64,000 nucleotides of DNA from Capnocytophaga haemolytica. Lineage in GTDB: Bacteria > Bacteroidota > Bacteroidia > Flavobacteriales > Flavobacteriaceae. This document shows positions 50,722 to 59,441 of the stretch, one piece after another. The position numbers and the translations under genes are program-made. The DNA lies in assembly GCF_001553545.1 (NCBI RefSeq), contig NZ_CP014227.1, positions 2,214,501-2,278,500 on the forward strand. The letters are read 5' to 3'. Under the pieces are notes generated by a model. It searched no databases. It saw nothing but the letters and a program-made list of their open reading frames with translations, and was not told the origin of the DNA. Within the stretch, counting starts at the first letter, position 1, and each line of letters opens with the position of its first letter.

Positions 50722-52128
50722 ATGAAACATAAAAAATATTTCGTAGGATTGGACATCGGGACTACCAAAATAGTCGCTATGGTAGGTACGAAAAACGAAT
50801 ACGGTAAAATTCAGATCTTAGGCTATGGACAGGCTAAAAGTGAGGGCATTAATAAGGGCGTTGTGAACAACATCGCTAAGACTACCCAATCCATAATGGA
50901 TGCTATCCAAGATGCCAAAGAAAAAACAGGGTTAGATATTGAAAATGTTGTGGTTGGGATCGCTGGTCAGCATATTCTAAGCCGCTCACATAGTGATTAT
51001 ATCACCCGTACAGATGCTGAGAAACTCATTGATTTTGAAGACTTAGAACGCCTTAAAGAGCAAGTATTCTCTATCGCGCTCTCCCCAGGGCAGAAAATTA
51101 TTCACGCCCTTCCACAAGATTACAAAGTGGATAATGTAGGCGACATCAAAGAGCCTATCGGTATGATGGGAGGAAGGTTAGACGCCACTTTCCACTTAGT
51201 CATCGGGCAAGTAAGTTCTATCAAAGGGATTTCTCGCTGTGTAGAACTCGCCAACCTCAAATCAACAGGACTTACCCTTGAACCCATCGCCTCAGCCAAT
51301 TCAGTACTCAGCGAAGAGGAAAAAGATGCTGGTGTAGTGCTTGTAGATATAGGAGGTGGCACAACTGATGTGGCGATCTTTAAAGATGGTATCATTCGTC
51401 ATACAGCTGTAATCCCAATGGGAGGCAACATCATCACTGATGACATCAAGGACGGCTGTGGGATCCTTACCCGTCAAGCTGAAATGCTCAAAGTAGAATT
51501 CGGCTCAGCTTGGCCTGGTGAGAACCGTGATAATGAGATCGTTTCTATCCCAGGTATTAAAGGCAAAGAACCTAAAGAAATTACCCTTAAAAATCTCTCG
51601 AAGATTATCCACGCGCGTGTAAGCGAAATTATTAACTTAGTATTCAACGTTATCAAAAACTACGGACACGAAGAAACTAAGAAAAAACTCTTCGCTGGCA
51701 TTGTGCTCACTGGAGGTGGAAGTCAGCTAAAACACATCGTTCAACTTGTGGAATACATCACAGGTATGGACACTCGTATAGGTTATCCTGACGAACACTT
51801 AGCCAGCAACTCCGATCCTAAGATTATATCTCCTATCTATGCAACATCCATAGGGCTGGTGATGAGTGCTATTGAAAATGACGCTGAAGAGCAATTCAGA
51901 CAACGCTTGGAGGCACTTAAGGCACAAGAAGAAAACGAATACAAATACACCTCCGAGTCCATCGGGACCTCCTCAGAGTCTTCCTTTAGCACAGAAACTG
52001 AGCCTATTAATGTGATAACTCATAACGAGGTGGAGGAAGATGACATAGAGGATAATACAAAAGCAAGCAAATCCTTCTGGGAACGAATTAATAAAACAAT
52101 TAAAGACTTTTTAGACAGCGATGATTAG
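50722..52128 (+). CDS. ftsA: Cell division protein FtsA
   Basis: Actin-like protein that anchors FtsZ to the membrane. The 468 residues show the phosphate-1 motif FVGLDIGTTKIVAMVG, the SHS2 (1C) domain at about 85-165, phosphate-2 VVLVDIGGGTTDVAIFK and the adenosine motif GIVLTGGGSQL. A polar linker rich in Ser and Glu precedes a C-terminal amphipathic helix (KSFWERINKTIKDFLDSDD), the membrane-binding element. In many genomes ftsQ is directly upstream; here the neighbour is ssrA, and the gene pair has its own promoter. Confidence 0.96.
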   Translation: MKHKKYFVGLDIGTTKIVAMVGTKNEYGKIQILGYGQAKSEGINKGVVNNIAKTTQSIMDAIQDAKEKTGLDIENVVVGIAGQHILSRSHSDYITRTDAEKLIDFEDLERLKEQVFSIALSPGQKIIHALPQDYKVDNVGDIKEPIGMMGGRLDATFHLVIGQVSSIKGISRCVELANLKSTGLTLEPIASANSVLSEEEKDAGVVLVDIGGGTTDVAIFKDGIIRHTAVIPMGGNIITDDIKDGCGILTRQAEMLKVEFGSAWPGENRDNEIVSIPGIKGKEPKEITLKNLSKIIHARVSEIINLVFNVIKNYGHEETKKKLFAGIVLTGGGSQLKHIVQLVEYITGMDTRIGYPDEHLASNSDPKIISPIYATSIGLVMSAIENDAEEQFRQRLEALKAQEENEYKYTSESIGTSSESSFSTETEPINVITHNEVEEDDIEDNTKASKSFWERINKTIKDFLDSDD

Positions 52129-52166
52129 TACTAATGTAGAACAAATAATTATGATATTAAATTGAT

Positions 52167-53948
52167 ATGAGCCAAGACATTCTATTTGATTTGCCAAAGA
52201 ATAACAGTAATTATATTAAAGTTATTGGCGTAGGAGGCGGAGGGTGCAACGCCGTAAATTTTATGCACAACGAAGGTATCAAAGGGGTGGATTATGTGGT
52301 ATGTAATACCGATGCCCAAGCCCTTGAAAATAGCCCCGTAGCTAACAAAATCCAGTTGGGAATCACTATCACTGAAGGATTAGGTGCTGGAGCAAACCCT
52401 GAGATAGGCGAGAAAGCTGCTCTTGAAAGCTTAGAGGATATCCGTAAAGCCTTAGAGGGGAATACCCAGATGGTATTTATCACTGCTGGTATGGGAGGGG
52501 GCACTGGTACAGGTGCCGTTCCTGTAATTGCAAAGCAAGCTAAGGAAATGGGAATACTCACCGTGGCTATCGTCACTTCACCTTTTATGTATGAAGGTTT
52601 GAAACGTAGCCGTCAAGCACAAGCAGGGATTAAGAAGCTCCGTGATAGTGTGGACTCCCTTATTGTAATCAATAACAATAAGCTCACCGAAATCTACGGG
52701 GACTTAGGTATTAAGGAAAGTTATGCCAAAGCTGATGAGATTCTACTTAAAGGCGCTAAAGGAATGGCTGAGGTAATCAGTAAGCACTATATTATGAATA
52801 TAGACTTACGCGACGCCCGCACTGTACTCGAAAACGGTGGTACCGCCATTATGGGTTCTGCTATAGCCGACGGTGAAAACCGTGCTTATGATGCCGTAGC
52901 CGCAGCGCTCAACTCACCTTTATTAAATGACAATAAAATAACAGGTGCTAAAAACGCGTTGCTGTTAGTCGTTTTTGGGGACAAGCAGGCTACGCCTCGT
53001 GAGTTAGAGGAAATCAGTAACTTCATTCAAGAGCAAGCAGGTGAAAATATGGCTGACCTCATTATGGGGGTTGGTGAAGATGACACCTTAGGTGATGCCC
53101 TTTCAGTAACCGTAGTTGCTACAGGCTTTGATGCTGACCAACAACAGGAGATTGTAAATGCTGAGACCAAAAAGGTAATCTATACACTTGATGAAAACCA
53201 AACAGTAACTCACGACCTTACAGAGCGACGTGGAGCGGTAGTAAACCCTTTAGCCAATACGCAGGAAAACTACCCAATTCCTGCAGTTCCAGAGATAAAA
53301 AAGGAGCAATCTTTATCAGACTTATTCAACATTTGGGTAGATTGCGAGGTGATTTCTTCAGAAGATGAAACCTTTGTGATAGTTGAAAAACCTCAACCTA
53401 AGGCAGCCCCTCATCATAATACAGAGAGAAAGCAAGAAGTAAAAGCATCTCCTATGATTAAGCACCAGCAGCATAAAGAAGAGACGTATGAAGCTCCTAT
53501 AGTTCATCAGTTGCAAGAGGTAGGTCACAATTCAATGGGAGGCTATAGAGACCGTAGAGAGAGTGCTCCTACTATCAATGAGAAGGGTGAGGTACGATAT
53601 ACCTTAGAGGATTATACTGAGCTTGAACAGGCCTTTAGAGATGCTAAACCTAACGAATACACCTCTGAGAAATCATCTAATGAGTTTATTCTCTATAAAA
53701 AGGAAGACTCAAACCACACCCTCAACACACCTGTGCAAATGCGTATGTTCGATGATGAGGATGATGCCTCATTAGACCCTATCAATGGGAAAATATCGGA
53801 TGTAATGACAAAACGCTCAAGTCGCTTGCAGGACTATAACTACAAATTTGGTAGTGGTAATCAGTCGCGTACTAGTGTGGGTAAAGATAGTTCGGGGGAG
53901 TTTCAGATAAGAAAGAACAACTCTTATTTGCACGATAATGTTGATTAA
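52167..53948 (+). CDS. ftsZ: Cell division protein FtsZ
   Basis: Tubulin-like GTPase forming the division ring. The 593 residues contain GVGGGGCNAVN, the tubulin signature GGGTGTG (110-116), VTSPFMYEGLKR and the T7 loop NIDLRDARTVLENGG with its GTPase Asp. The GTPase core ends at about 325; a variable linker of about 240 residues follows, longer than in E. coli and typical of Bacteroidota, and a conserved end EFQIRKNNSYLHDNVD likely binds FtsA. It is 38 bases after ftsA and is closed by a strong terminator. Confidence 0.97.
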   Translation: MSQDILFDLPKNNSNYIKVIGVGGGGCNAVNFMHNEGIKGVDYVVCNTDAQALENSPVANKIQLGITITEGLGAGANPEIGEKAALESLEDIRKALEGNTQMVFITAGMGGGTGTGAVPVIAKQAKEMGILTVAIVTSPFMYEGLKRSRQAQAGIKKLRDSVDSLIVINNNKLTEIYGDLGIKESYAKADEILLKGAKGMAEVISKHYIMNIDLRDARTVLENGGTAIMGSAIADGENRAYDAVAAALNSPLLNDNKITGAKNALLLVVFGDKQATPRELEEISNFIQEQAGENMADLIMGVGEDDTLGDALSVTVVATGFDADQQQEIVNAETKKVIYTLDENQTVTHDLTERRGAVVNPLANTQENYPIPAVPEIKKEQSLSDLFNIWVDCEVISSEDETFVIVEKPQPKAAPHHNTERKQEVKASPMIKHQQHKEETYEAPIVHQLQEVGHNSMGGYRDRRESAPTINEKGEVRYTLEDYTELEQAFRDAKPNEYTSEKSSNEFILYKKEDSNHTLNTPVQMRMFDDEDDASLDPINGKISDVMTKRSSRLQDYNYKFGSGNQSRTSVGKDSSGEFQIRKNNSYLHDNVD

Positions 53949-53978
53949 AGAAACTCTTATTTAAAAATTTGACATAGC

Positions 53979-54016
53979 AAATGCGGGAAGCTCATCTGAG
54001 CTTCCCGCATTTTTTA
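53979..54016. terminator. Bidirectional terminator between ftsZ and tyrS
   Basis: A 16-bp perfect inverted repeat (AAATGCGGGAAGCTCA and its complement) with a very short loop, followed by a T-run on the plus strand and preceded by an A-rich stretch for the minus strand; it lies between convergent genes. Confidence 0.92.
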
Positions 54017-54048
54017 CGTGTATTTTACACCTTAATATATTATATATA

Positions 54049-55344
54049 CTAAATCACTTCTACTACAAAGTAGTTCTTCTTTCCTCTTTGCAGGAGGATA
54101 AACTTATCATTGATAAGATCTGCTGGGGTTACTGTATAGTCCTCAGCTACCTTCTCTTTATTGATGGCTATAGAATTTTCCTTTAAGGCACGACGTGCCT
54201 CAGAGTTTGAACTGATAAAACCTGTCTTGACTGAGAGAATAGCTATCATATCTAAGCCTATCTGTAGATCAGCTCTACCTATTTGTGCTTGGGGCACTCC
54301 GTCAAATACTTCTAAGAAGGTTTTAGCATCTAAGGTTTTGAGGCTTGCTGAAGAGGCATTTCCAAAGAGGATTTGTGAGGCTTGTTGTGCCTTTTCTAAC
54401 TCTTCTTTACCGTGTACCAAAAGGGTGAGTTCTTCAGCGAGTTTACTTTGGAGTATACGCAGATGAGGTGCTTCATTGTGCTGAGCAATAAGGTTTTCTA
54501 TGGTTTCCTTAGAGAGCATTGTGAAGATTTTAATATAGCGTTTAGCATCGTCGTCGGAGGTGTTGATCCAGTATTGGTAGAACTTGTACGGCGAGGTCTT
54601 CTCGGGGTCTAACCATACGTTGCCCCCTTCTGACTTGCCAAACTTAGTTCCGTCGGCTTTGGTGATCAGCGGACAGGTGAGGGCATAGGCTTTACCTCCT
54701 AAGATACGACGAATCATCTCAGCTCCTGTGGTGATATTTCCCCATTGATCAGAGCCACCCATTTGCAGGGTTAATCCCTTTTCTTGGTAAAGATGGAGGT
54801 AATCATAGCCCTGAATGAGCTGGTATGAGAACTCCGTGAAGGACATTCCATCGGTATTTTCATTGGGGTCGAAGCGCTTCTTGACTGAATCCTTAGCCAT
54901 CATATAGTTGACTGTAATGTGCTTACCCACATCACGGATAAAGGACAGGAAGGAGAAGTTCTTCATCCAGTCGTAGTTATTGACCAGTTCAGCGCGGTTG
55001 GGCTCATTACTTTCGAAGTCGAGAAACCTGGCGAGCTGTTTTTTTATACCTGCGATGTTATGTGCTAATACTTGTTCTGTGAGGAGGTTGCGCTCAACGG
55101 ACTTGCCTGAAGGGTCGCCAATCATACCTGTGGCACCTCCGATAAGGGCGTAGGGCTTGTGGCCACAGTTTTGGAAATGGCGGAGCATCATCACGCCTAC
55201 CAAGTGCCCTATATGCAGGGAGTCGGCAGTAGGGTCAATGCCTACATAAGCGGAGCGGAGCCCCTCTAAAAGATGTTGCTCTGTATCAGGCATTATATCC
55301 TGAATCATTCCTCTCCAACGTAGTTCTTCGATAAAGTTCTTCAT
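54049..55344 (-). CDS. tyrS: Tyrosyl-tRNA synthetase
   Basis: Charges tRNA-Tyr. The 431-residue class I enzyme has the HIGH-type motif [24 protein letters not shown], the tyrosine-binding region [27 protein letters not shown] and the KMSKS-type loop KFGKSEGG, then a C-terminal S4 domain ([44 protein letters not shown]). Family length is normal. Its promoter is at 55377-55406; no T-box leader is present, as expected outside Firmicutes. Confidence 0.97.
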   Translation of the reverse strand: MKNFIEELRWRGMIQDIMPDTEQHLLEGLRSAYVGIDPTADSLHIGHLVGVMMLRHFQNCGHKPYALIGGATGMIGDPSGKSVERNLLTEQVLAHNIAGIKKQLARFLDFESNEPNRAELVNNYDWMKNFSFLSFIRDVGKHITVNYMMAKDSVKKRFDPNENTDGMSFTEFSYQLIQGYDYLHLYQEKGLTLQMGGSDQWGNITTGAEMIRRILGGKAYALTCPLITKADGTKFGKSEGGNVWLDPEKTSPYKFYQYWINTSDDDAKRYIKIFTMLSKETIENLIAQHNEAPHLRILQSKLAEELTLLVHGKEELEKAQQASQILFGNASSASLKTLDAKTFLEVFDGVPQAQIGRADLQIGLDMIAILSVKTGFISSNSEARRALKENSIAINKEKVAEDYTVTPADLINDKFILLQRGKKNYFVVEVI

Positions 55345-55376
55345 TTTGATTTTCGTACTTTGTTCTTTTTGAGGGG

Positions 55377-55406
55377 CAAAGGTACAACTTTTTCTCAGTA
55401 TAGCAA
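55377..55406 (-). promoter_or_regulatory. tyrS promoter
   Basis: Minus strand TTG (55406-55404), 19-bp spacer, TACCTTTG (55384-55377), 32 bases before the ATG. Confidence 0.82.
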
Positions 55407-55447
55407 CTATTCTGGCGAATATATTTTTTAGTTGGGATGAGCGAGGC

Positions 55448-55491
55448 AGTGTCCGTTATCGCTCCGTTGTGGCTTCGATAGGGATTGGGTG
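55448..55491. repeat. 11-bp-period array D, four units
   Basis: AGTGTCCGTTA, TCGCTCCGTTG, TGGCTTCGATA, GGGATTGGGTG in 11-bp phase; the first three share the YCG core with array C (TGACTTCGATA of array C against TGGCTTCGATA here, 9 of 11 identical). It lies in the divergent gap between tyrS and the small basic ORF; the AT-rich remainder to 55594 shows nothing else. Confidence 0.8.
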
Positions 55492-55594
55492 TTTTTTAAC
55501 ATTTTATATAGTTATGCTAACTCCTTTATTATAAGCGTATAAGAAATTTTTCGTAAAAAATATTGCTTTCTATCCTAAAAAAATCTTAAAAATA

Positions 55595-55626
55595 TTTGTA
55601 GGGTTTAAATATTCTTTGTACTTTTA
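55595..55626 (+). promoter_or_regulatory. Promoter of the small basic ORF
   Basis: TTTG at 55595-55598, 20-bp spacer, TACTTTTA at 55619-55626 (last base of the -7 box differs from G). The GTG start is 31 bases downstream. Confidence 0.55.
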
Positions 55627-55656
55627 CATCGTGAAAATACAGTATAAAAAGCGCAG

Positions 55657-55815
55657 GTGTTTGACAAGAGAAATAGGATACCACTGGAACCTTCTATATT
55701 AAAGGTAGATATCACCAAGGAGGAGCTTGATCGGCTTATGAAAGTGGTGAGGGCATACAGGAAGGAGCATAGGAAGCAAAAGGCTAAAAGGAAGGTAAAG
55801 GGTGGCAACGAGTAA
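55657..55815 (+). CDS. Small basic protein, GTG start
   Basis: A 52-residue ORF from GTG 55657 to TAA 55815; the frame is closed by a stop at 55645 so no longer form exists. The first half (FDKRNRIPLEPSILKVDITKEELDRLMKVV) is amphipathic and the second (RAYRKEHRKQKAKRKVKGGNE) is very basic, more like an RNA- or DNA-binding tail than random translation of AT-rich DNA. It is preceded by a promoter at the right distance. No family recognised. The opposite strand also has an open frame of 82 codons, which I take as a shadow because of its poor composition. Confidence 0.5.
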   Translation: MFDKRNRIPLEPSILKVDITKEELDRLMKVVRAYRKEHRKQKAKRKVKGGNE

Positions 55816-55880
55816 GAATATAATATTGATTTACAATGATATATTATTAACAAGATGTTTCACTTTAATATTTAAACCTT

Positions 55881-56702
55881 ATGAAAAACATTTTAGTAAC
55901 TACCGATTTTTCAGAGAAATCAATTGCTGCATTGCACATAGCAATTGAGTTGGCTAAACAGCACAAAGCGAAGGTGTATGTACTGCACGCTTTGGAATTG
56001 CCTATCCGCCTTATTACTGAGACGCAAGTATCTGTGCCTGAGGCTATGTATTTTCTGAATCTGACAAAGCAGCGTTTTGCAGATTTGAAGAAGGAGATAG
56101 GTAACGAGGTGCCTTTGCACGACCTTGTAGAGACGCTTCCTGTGGTTGAGGCTGTCAATGAGGCTATTAAGAAGCATAATATCGACCTTGTGTTGATGGG
56201 CTCGAATGGGGCATCAGGGGCTAAGGAGCTATTTATTGGTTCGAATGCTGAGAAGGTAATCCGCTCGGCAACGGTGCCTGTGCTGGTGATTAAGAATCCT
56301 GATGAAAAGCTCAATATCAAGCACATTATGTTTGGCTGCGACTTTTCGAAGCGTTTCTTGAAGCCTTTTGAGAAGGCTGTGAATTTTGCAAAACTCTTCA
56401 ACGCTAAGATTGACTTGGTGTACGTCAATACGCCTTATCAGTTCCTCACTACCAGTGAGATTAATGCGCGTATGAAGGAGTTCCTCAGTGAGGAGCATAT
56501 TTCAATGAAGAAGTTTGATACTTACGTGTACAACGACATACGTGTGGAAACGGGGATCCTCAATTTTGTTAAGGAGCACGATGTGGATCTTATCTGTATG
56601 TTCCCTAATGGGCGTAAGGGTATCGCGCACTTCTTTAATGGAAGTATTAGTAGCGACTTGGTGAACCATTCGGATACACCAGTGCTTACGATAAAACTTT
56701 AA
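55881..56702 (+). CDS. Universal stress protein with two UspA domains
   Basis: A 273-residue cytosolic protein of two tandem Usp domains (about 1-143 and 150-273). The first starts MKNILVTTDFSEKSIAALHIAIELA and ends with the nucleotide-binding motif MGSNGASGAKELFIGSNAEKVIRSATVPVLVIK (GxxG...G-S). The second has FGCDFSKRFLKPFEKAVNFAKLF and a weaker version, NGRKGIAHFFNGSIS. Function in stress survival is known only in general. It follows the small basic ORF by 65 bases. Confidence 0.92.
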   Translation: MKNILVTTDFSEKSIAALHIAIELAKQHKAKVYVLHALELPIRLITETQVSVPEAMYFLNLTKQRFADLKKEIGNEVPLHDLVETLPVVEAVNEAIKKHNIDLVLMGSNGASGAKELFIGSNAEKVIRSATVPVLVIKNPDEKLNIKHIMFGCDFSKRFLKPFEKAVNFAKLFNAKIDLVYVNTPYQFLTTSEINARMKEFLSEEHISMKKFDTYVYNDIRVETGILNFVKEHDVDLICMFPNGRKGIAHFFNGSISSDLVNHSDTPVLTIKL

Positions 56703-56787
56703 TGTTTGATGATTGACAACTTCATTGGTAAGGGCGCTGATAATGGATGTAGCGAGCTCGCTTAGCAGTTGTTGTTAGATGAACAGA

Positions 56788-56881
56788 GATCAGGATCAGG
56801 GGTCAGGGATCAGGTTGTGCTGCTCGTAGTGAGTGGACGTTGGTTGCTGACTTCTGAGCACTGGTCTCTGATTTATGATTG
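56788..56881. repeat. 7-bp-period arrays between usp and the M1 peptidase gene
   Basis: GATCAG(G) units at 56788-56814 (GATCAGG, GGTCAGG, GATCAGG in exact 7-bp phase after a 6-base first copy), and CTGACTT, CTGAGCA, CTGGTCT, CTGATTT, ATGATTG at 56847-56881. The two blocks are roughly complementary to each other, as in the rpoD-recJ spacer, with which they share CTGACTTCTGA and TCAGGGGTCAG. A 12-bp palindrome AGCGAGCTCGCT precedes at 56751. Confidence 0.75.
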
Positions 56882-56904
56882 CTTTTTTCTAATAACTCAT
56901 AATA

Positions 56905-58764
56905 ATGAATAAATTAATCGCTACACTTTGTGTGGTATTTACTACAAGCTTCGCAACAGCACAGAACTACTGGCAACAGGCTGTGGATTACAAGATGGAT
57001 GTGCATATCAACGTTAAGAATTATCAGTATAAGGGTACACAACGGCTTGTGTACACGAATAATTCGCCTGATACGCTCAATGTGGTGTTTTATCATCTGT
57101 ATTTCAATGCCTTTCAACCTGGAAGTGAGATGGATAGTCACCTGCAATCGCTACCTGATCCCGACCCTCGTATGGCTACTAATGTAGGGACGAAAGATAA
57201 GCCCCAGTGGGTGAGCCGTATTTCGCAGTTAAAGCCTAATGAGATTGGCTATCTGAAAGTGCTTTCGCTTACTCAGGATGGGCAATCGGTGAGCTATGAG
57301 CACGCAAGCACGATTTTAAAAGTGAAGTTGGCAAAGCCTATTTTGCCAAAAGGACAGGCAGTTTTTGAAATGACTTTTGAAGGTCAGGTACCTGTGATGA
57401 TACGTCGTGCAGGGCGTAATAGTCCTGATGGGGTTGCTCTCTCAATGGCTCAGTGGTATCCTAAGATGGTGGCTTATGACTTTAAAGGTTGGCACGCTAC
57501 GGAGTACTTAGGACGTGAGTTCTATGGCGTGTGGGGGGACTTTGATGTGAAGATAACGATTGATAAGAATTATATCCTCGGTGGCTCAGGGGTGCTACAG
57601 AACCCTAATGAAGTGGGCTGCGGTTATGAAGAAGCAGGGGCAAAAGTGCCTAAGGTGAAAGGCAAGACTAAAACTTGGCATTTTGTAGCGAAACGGGTAC
57701 ACGACTTTACGTGGTCGGCAGACCCTGAGTACGTGCACGATAAGGTTGCCTTGAAGGATGGTAAGACTTTTCACTTCCTTTATAAGAAATACAAGGAGAA
57801 TTGGAAGCGCATTCAGCCTGAGATGGTAAAGGTGTACGACTTCTATAATACGATTGTCGGTAAATACCCTTGGGAGCAGTACACCTTCTTGCAAGGAGGT
57901 GATGGAGGAATGGAGTATGCTATGTGCACGTTGATTGTAGGTAATGAGCGGTATGAGAGTTTGCTTGGGACAGCTATCCACGAGTTGGGGCACGCGTGGT
58001 TTCAGCATTTGCTAGGCACGGACGAGGCTACCTATCCGTGGATGGATGAGGGATTTACTTCTTTCATTGAAGATTTGGCAAAGCAACTGGTCATCCATCC
58101 TAACAGTGGACATATACCGTTTGGTAATGCTTATAAGGCGTATTTTACCTTAGCCACTTCACAGTTTGACGAAACACCAATTACACACTCCGATAGGTAT
58201 GCGAGCAACTATGCGTATTCGATTAATTCGTATAGAAAAGGAACGCTCTTCCTCACACAATTGGGGTATATCATTGGCGATAAGGTAGTGATTAAAGCAC
58301 TGCAAGAGTACTATAAGCAATGGGCATTTAAATCGCCTACGCCTAATGACTTTATTCGTATCGCAGAGAAAGTTTCGGGGATGCAATTGCAGTGGTTTCT
58401 CAATGAGTTTATGCAGACCACCCATACGGCTGACTATGCTGTGGAAAGCGTAAAAGCGAAGGGCAATAAGACGGAAATAGTGCTTAAACGCATAGGCAGA
58501 ATGCCACTACCTATTGATCTTTTTGTGGTAGAGAAGAGCAAGAAAGTGCATTATTACTACATCCCGCTGAGGATGCAGTTTGGCAATAAGCCTAATCCGT
58601 ATATGCTTTTTGATCAAGAGATAATGCCTGCTTGGGGCTGGGGAAATACGACTTATACTTTGGAGATAAATATGCCTTTGGAGAAAATACAAACGGTAGC
58701 CATTGATGCTGATAACCTATCGGTGGACATTAATAAGGCAAATAATGTGTTCCAGAATCCGTAA
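56905..58764 (+). CDS. M1 family metallopeptidase, secreted
   Basis: A 619-residue zinc aminopeptidase. A signal peptide (MNKLIATLCVVFTTSFATAQ) directs it to the periplasm or beyond. The N-terminal beta domain (to about 230) precedes the catalytic domain with the exopeptidase motif GGMEYAM (usually GAMEN) and the zinc motif HELGH starting at His359, with the third ligand in MDEGFTSFIEDL. The C-terminal helical region is reduced, so substrates are uncertain. It is separated from usp by 200 bases of repeat-rich spacer. Confidence 0.92.
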   Translation: MNKLIATLCVVFTTSFATAQNYWQQAVDYKMDVHINVKNYQYKGTQRLVYTNNSPDTLNVVFYHLYFNAFQPGSEMDSHLQSLPDPDPRMATNVGTKDKPQWVSRISQLKPNEIGYLKVLSLTQDGQSVSYEHASTILKVKLAKPILPKGQAVFEMTFEGQVPVMIRRAGRNSPDGVALSMAQWYPKMVAYDFKGWHATEYLGREFYGVWGDFDVKITIDKNYILGGSGVLQNPNEVGCGYEEAGAKVPKVKGKTKTWHFVAKRVHDFTWSADPEYVHDKVALKDGKTFHFLYKKYKENWKRIQPEMVKVYDFYNTIVGKYPWEQYTFLQGGDGGMEYAMCTLIVGNERYESLLGTAIHELGHAWFQHLLGTDEATYPWMDEGFTSFIEDLAKQLVIHPNSGHIPFGNAYKAYFTLATSQFDETPITHSDRYASNYAYSINSYRKGTLFLTQLGYIIGDKVVIKALQEYYKQWAFKSPTPNDFIRIAEKVSGMQLQWFLNEFMQTTHTADYAVESVKAKGNKTEIVLKRIGRMPLPIDLFVVEKSKKVHYYYIPLRMQFGNKPNPYMLFDQEIMPAWGWGNTTYTLEINMPLEKIQTVAIDADNLSVDINKANNVFQNP

Positions 58765-58812
58765 ACTGAGCTTTTCGCTTTATTATAATTTTAATTAGAT
58801 AAGGAAGGGTAT

Positions 58813-58839
58813 AGTAGTGAGAACTGCTCTACTCTTTTT
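58813..58839 (+). terminator. Weak terminator after the M1 peptidase gene
   Basis: AGTAG (58813-58817) pairs with CTACT (58829-58833) around an 11-base loop, followed by CTTTTTTATTTTTTT. The stem is short but the T-run is strong. Confidence 0.5.
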
Positions 58840-58879
58840 TATTTTTTTCATCTTAATAATTATTTTTTTCATTTTTATG

Positions 58880-58909
58880 TTGCTATTTAAAAAAATAGTC
58901 GTACCTTTG
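58880..58909 (+). promoter_or_regulatory. Promoter of rimP-nusA-infB
   Basis: TTG at 58880-58882, 19-bp spacer, TACCTTTG at 58902-58909, then CAGCCGATAAG. Confidence 0.83.
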
Positions 58910-58928
58910 CAGCCGATAAGTAGATGAT

Positions 58929-58954
58929 GAGGGGACGGTCAGTCCCCTCTTTTT
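58929..58954 (+). promoter_or_regulatory. Terminator-like hairpin in the rimP-nusA-infB leader
   Basis: GAGGGGAC and GTCCCCTC form a perfect 8-bp stem with loop GGTCA (58929-58949), immediately followed by five T. It is inside the leader, about 15 bases after the predicted transcription start and 8 bases before the rimP ATG, so it can act as an attenuator. Two in-frame ATGs (58924, 58927) lie before it. Confidence 0.8.
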
Positions 58955-58962
58955 ATAGAGAA

Positions 58963-59430
58963 ATGAGTTTAGAAGAGAAGGTTACCGCATTAGTTGATAG
59001 CGCTTTAGAGGCTTATCCTGAACTGTTTAGCACTGATATCACAGTGAGTTCGGACAATGTGATCCGAGTGGTTTTGGATGGTGATAAGGGGGTGAACATT
59101 GATGATTGTATCCATATTAGCAGGGCAGTAGAAGTGCCGCTTGATGCCGAAGGGTATGATTTTTCATTGGAAGTTACCTCTTATGGTGCCGCTGAGCCTT
59201 TCCGCTTAGAGCGTCAATTTAAGAAAAACGCAGGTAGGGAGGTAGAACTTGTCACCATAGGTGGAATAAAACACAAGGGGCTGCTAAAGGGTATTGCTGA
59301 AGGTAAGGTAGTTTTAGAGACCGAAACACGTGAGCCCAAGGCTGTTGGCAAAGGCAAAGTAACTGTAAAAAAAGAACATTATTTCGACGTAGAAGAAGTA
59401 AAAGAAGCAAAAGTAATCATTAAATTTTAA
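58963..59430 (+). CDS. rimP: Ribosome maturation factor RimP
   Basis: Needed for 30S subunit maturation. From ATG 58963 (MSLEEKVTALVDSALE) it has 155 residues, the normal family length, with SDNVIRVVLDGDKGVNIDDCIHISRAVE and FSLEVTSYGAAEPFRLERQFKKNAGREVEL, the two-domain pattern of the family. The longer in-frame start at 58924 would put a leader hairpin inside the coding region and is not favoured. First gene of the rimP-nusA-infB operon. Confidence 0.93.
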   Translation: MSLEEKVTALVDSALEAYPELFSTDITVSSDNVIRVVLDGDKGVNIDDCIHISRAVEVPLDAEGYDFSLEVTSYGAAEPFRLERQFKKNAGREVELVTIGGIKHKGLLKGIAEGKVVLETETREPKAVGKGKVTVKKEHYFDVEEVKEAKVIIKF

Positions 59431-59441
59431 TTGAAGAAAAT

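Noticed and set aside
55605..55853. An 82-codon frame on the minus strand opposite the small basic ORF
   Set aside because: Hydrophobic Ser/Phe/Leu-rich translation expected from the complement of Lys/Arg-rich codons, and no promoter on that strand.
58924..58962. Thirteen-residue N-terminal extension of RimP
   Set aside because: Codons fall on a perfect hairpin with a T-run and are not part of the family; kept only as a possible leader translation.
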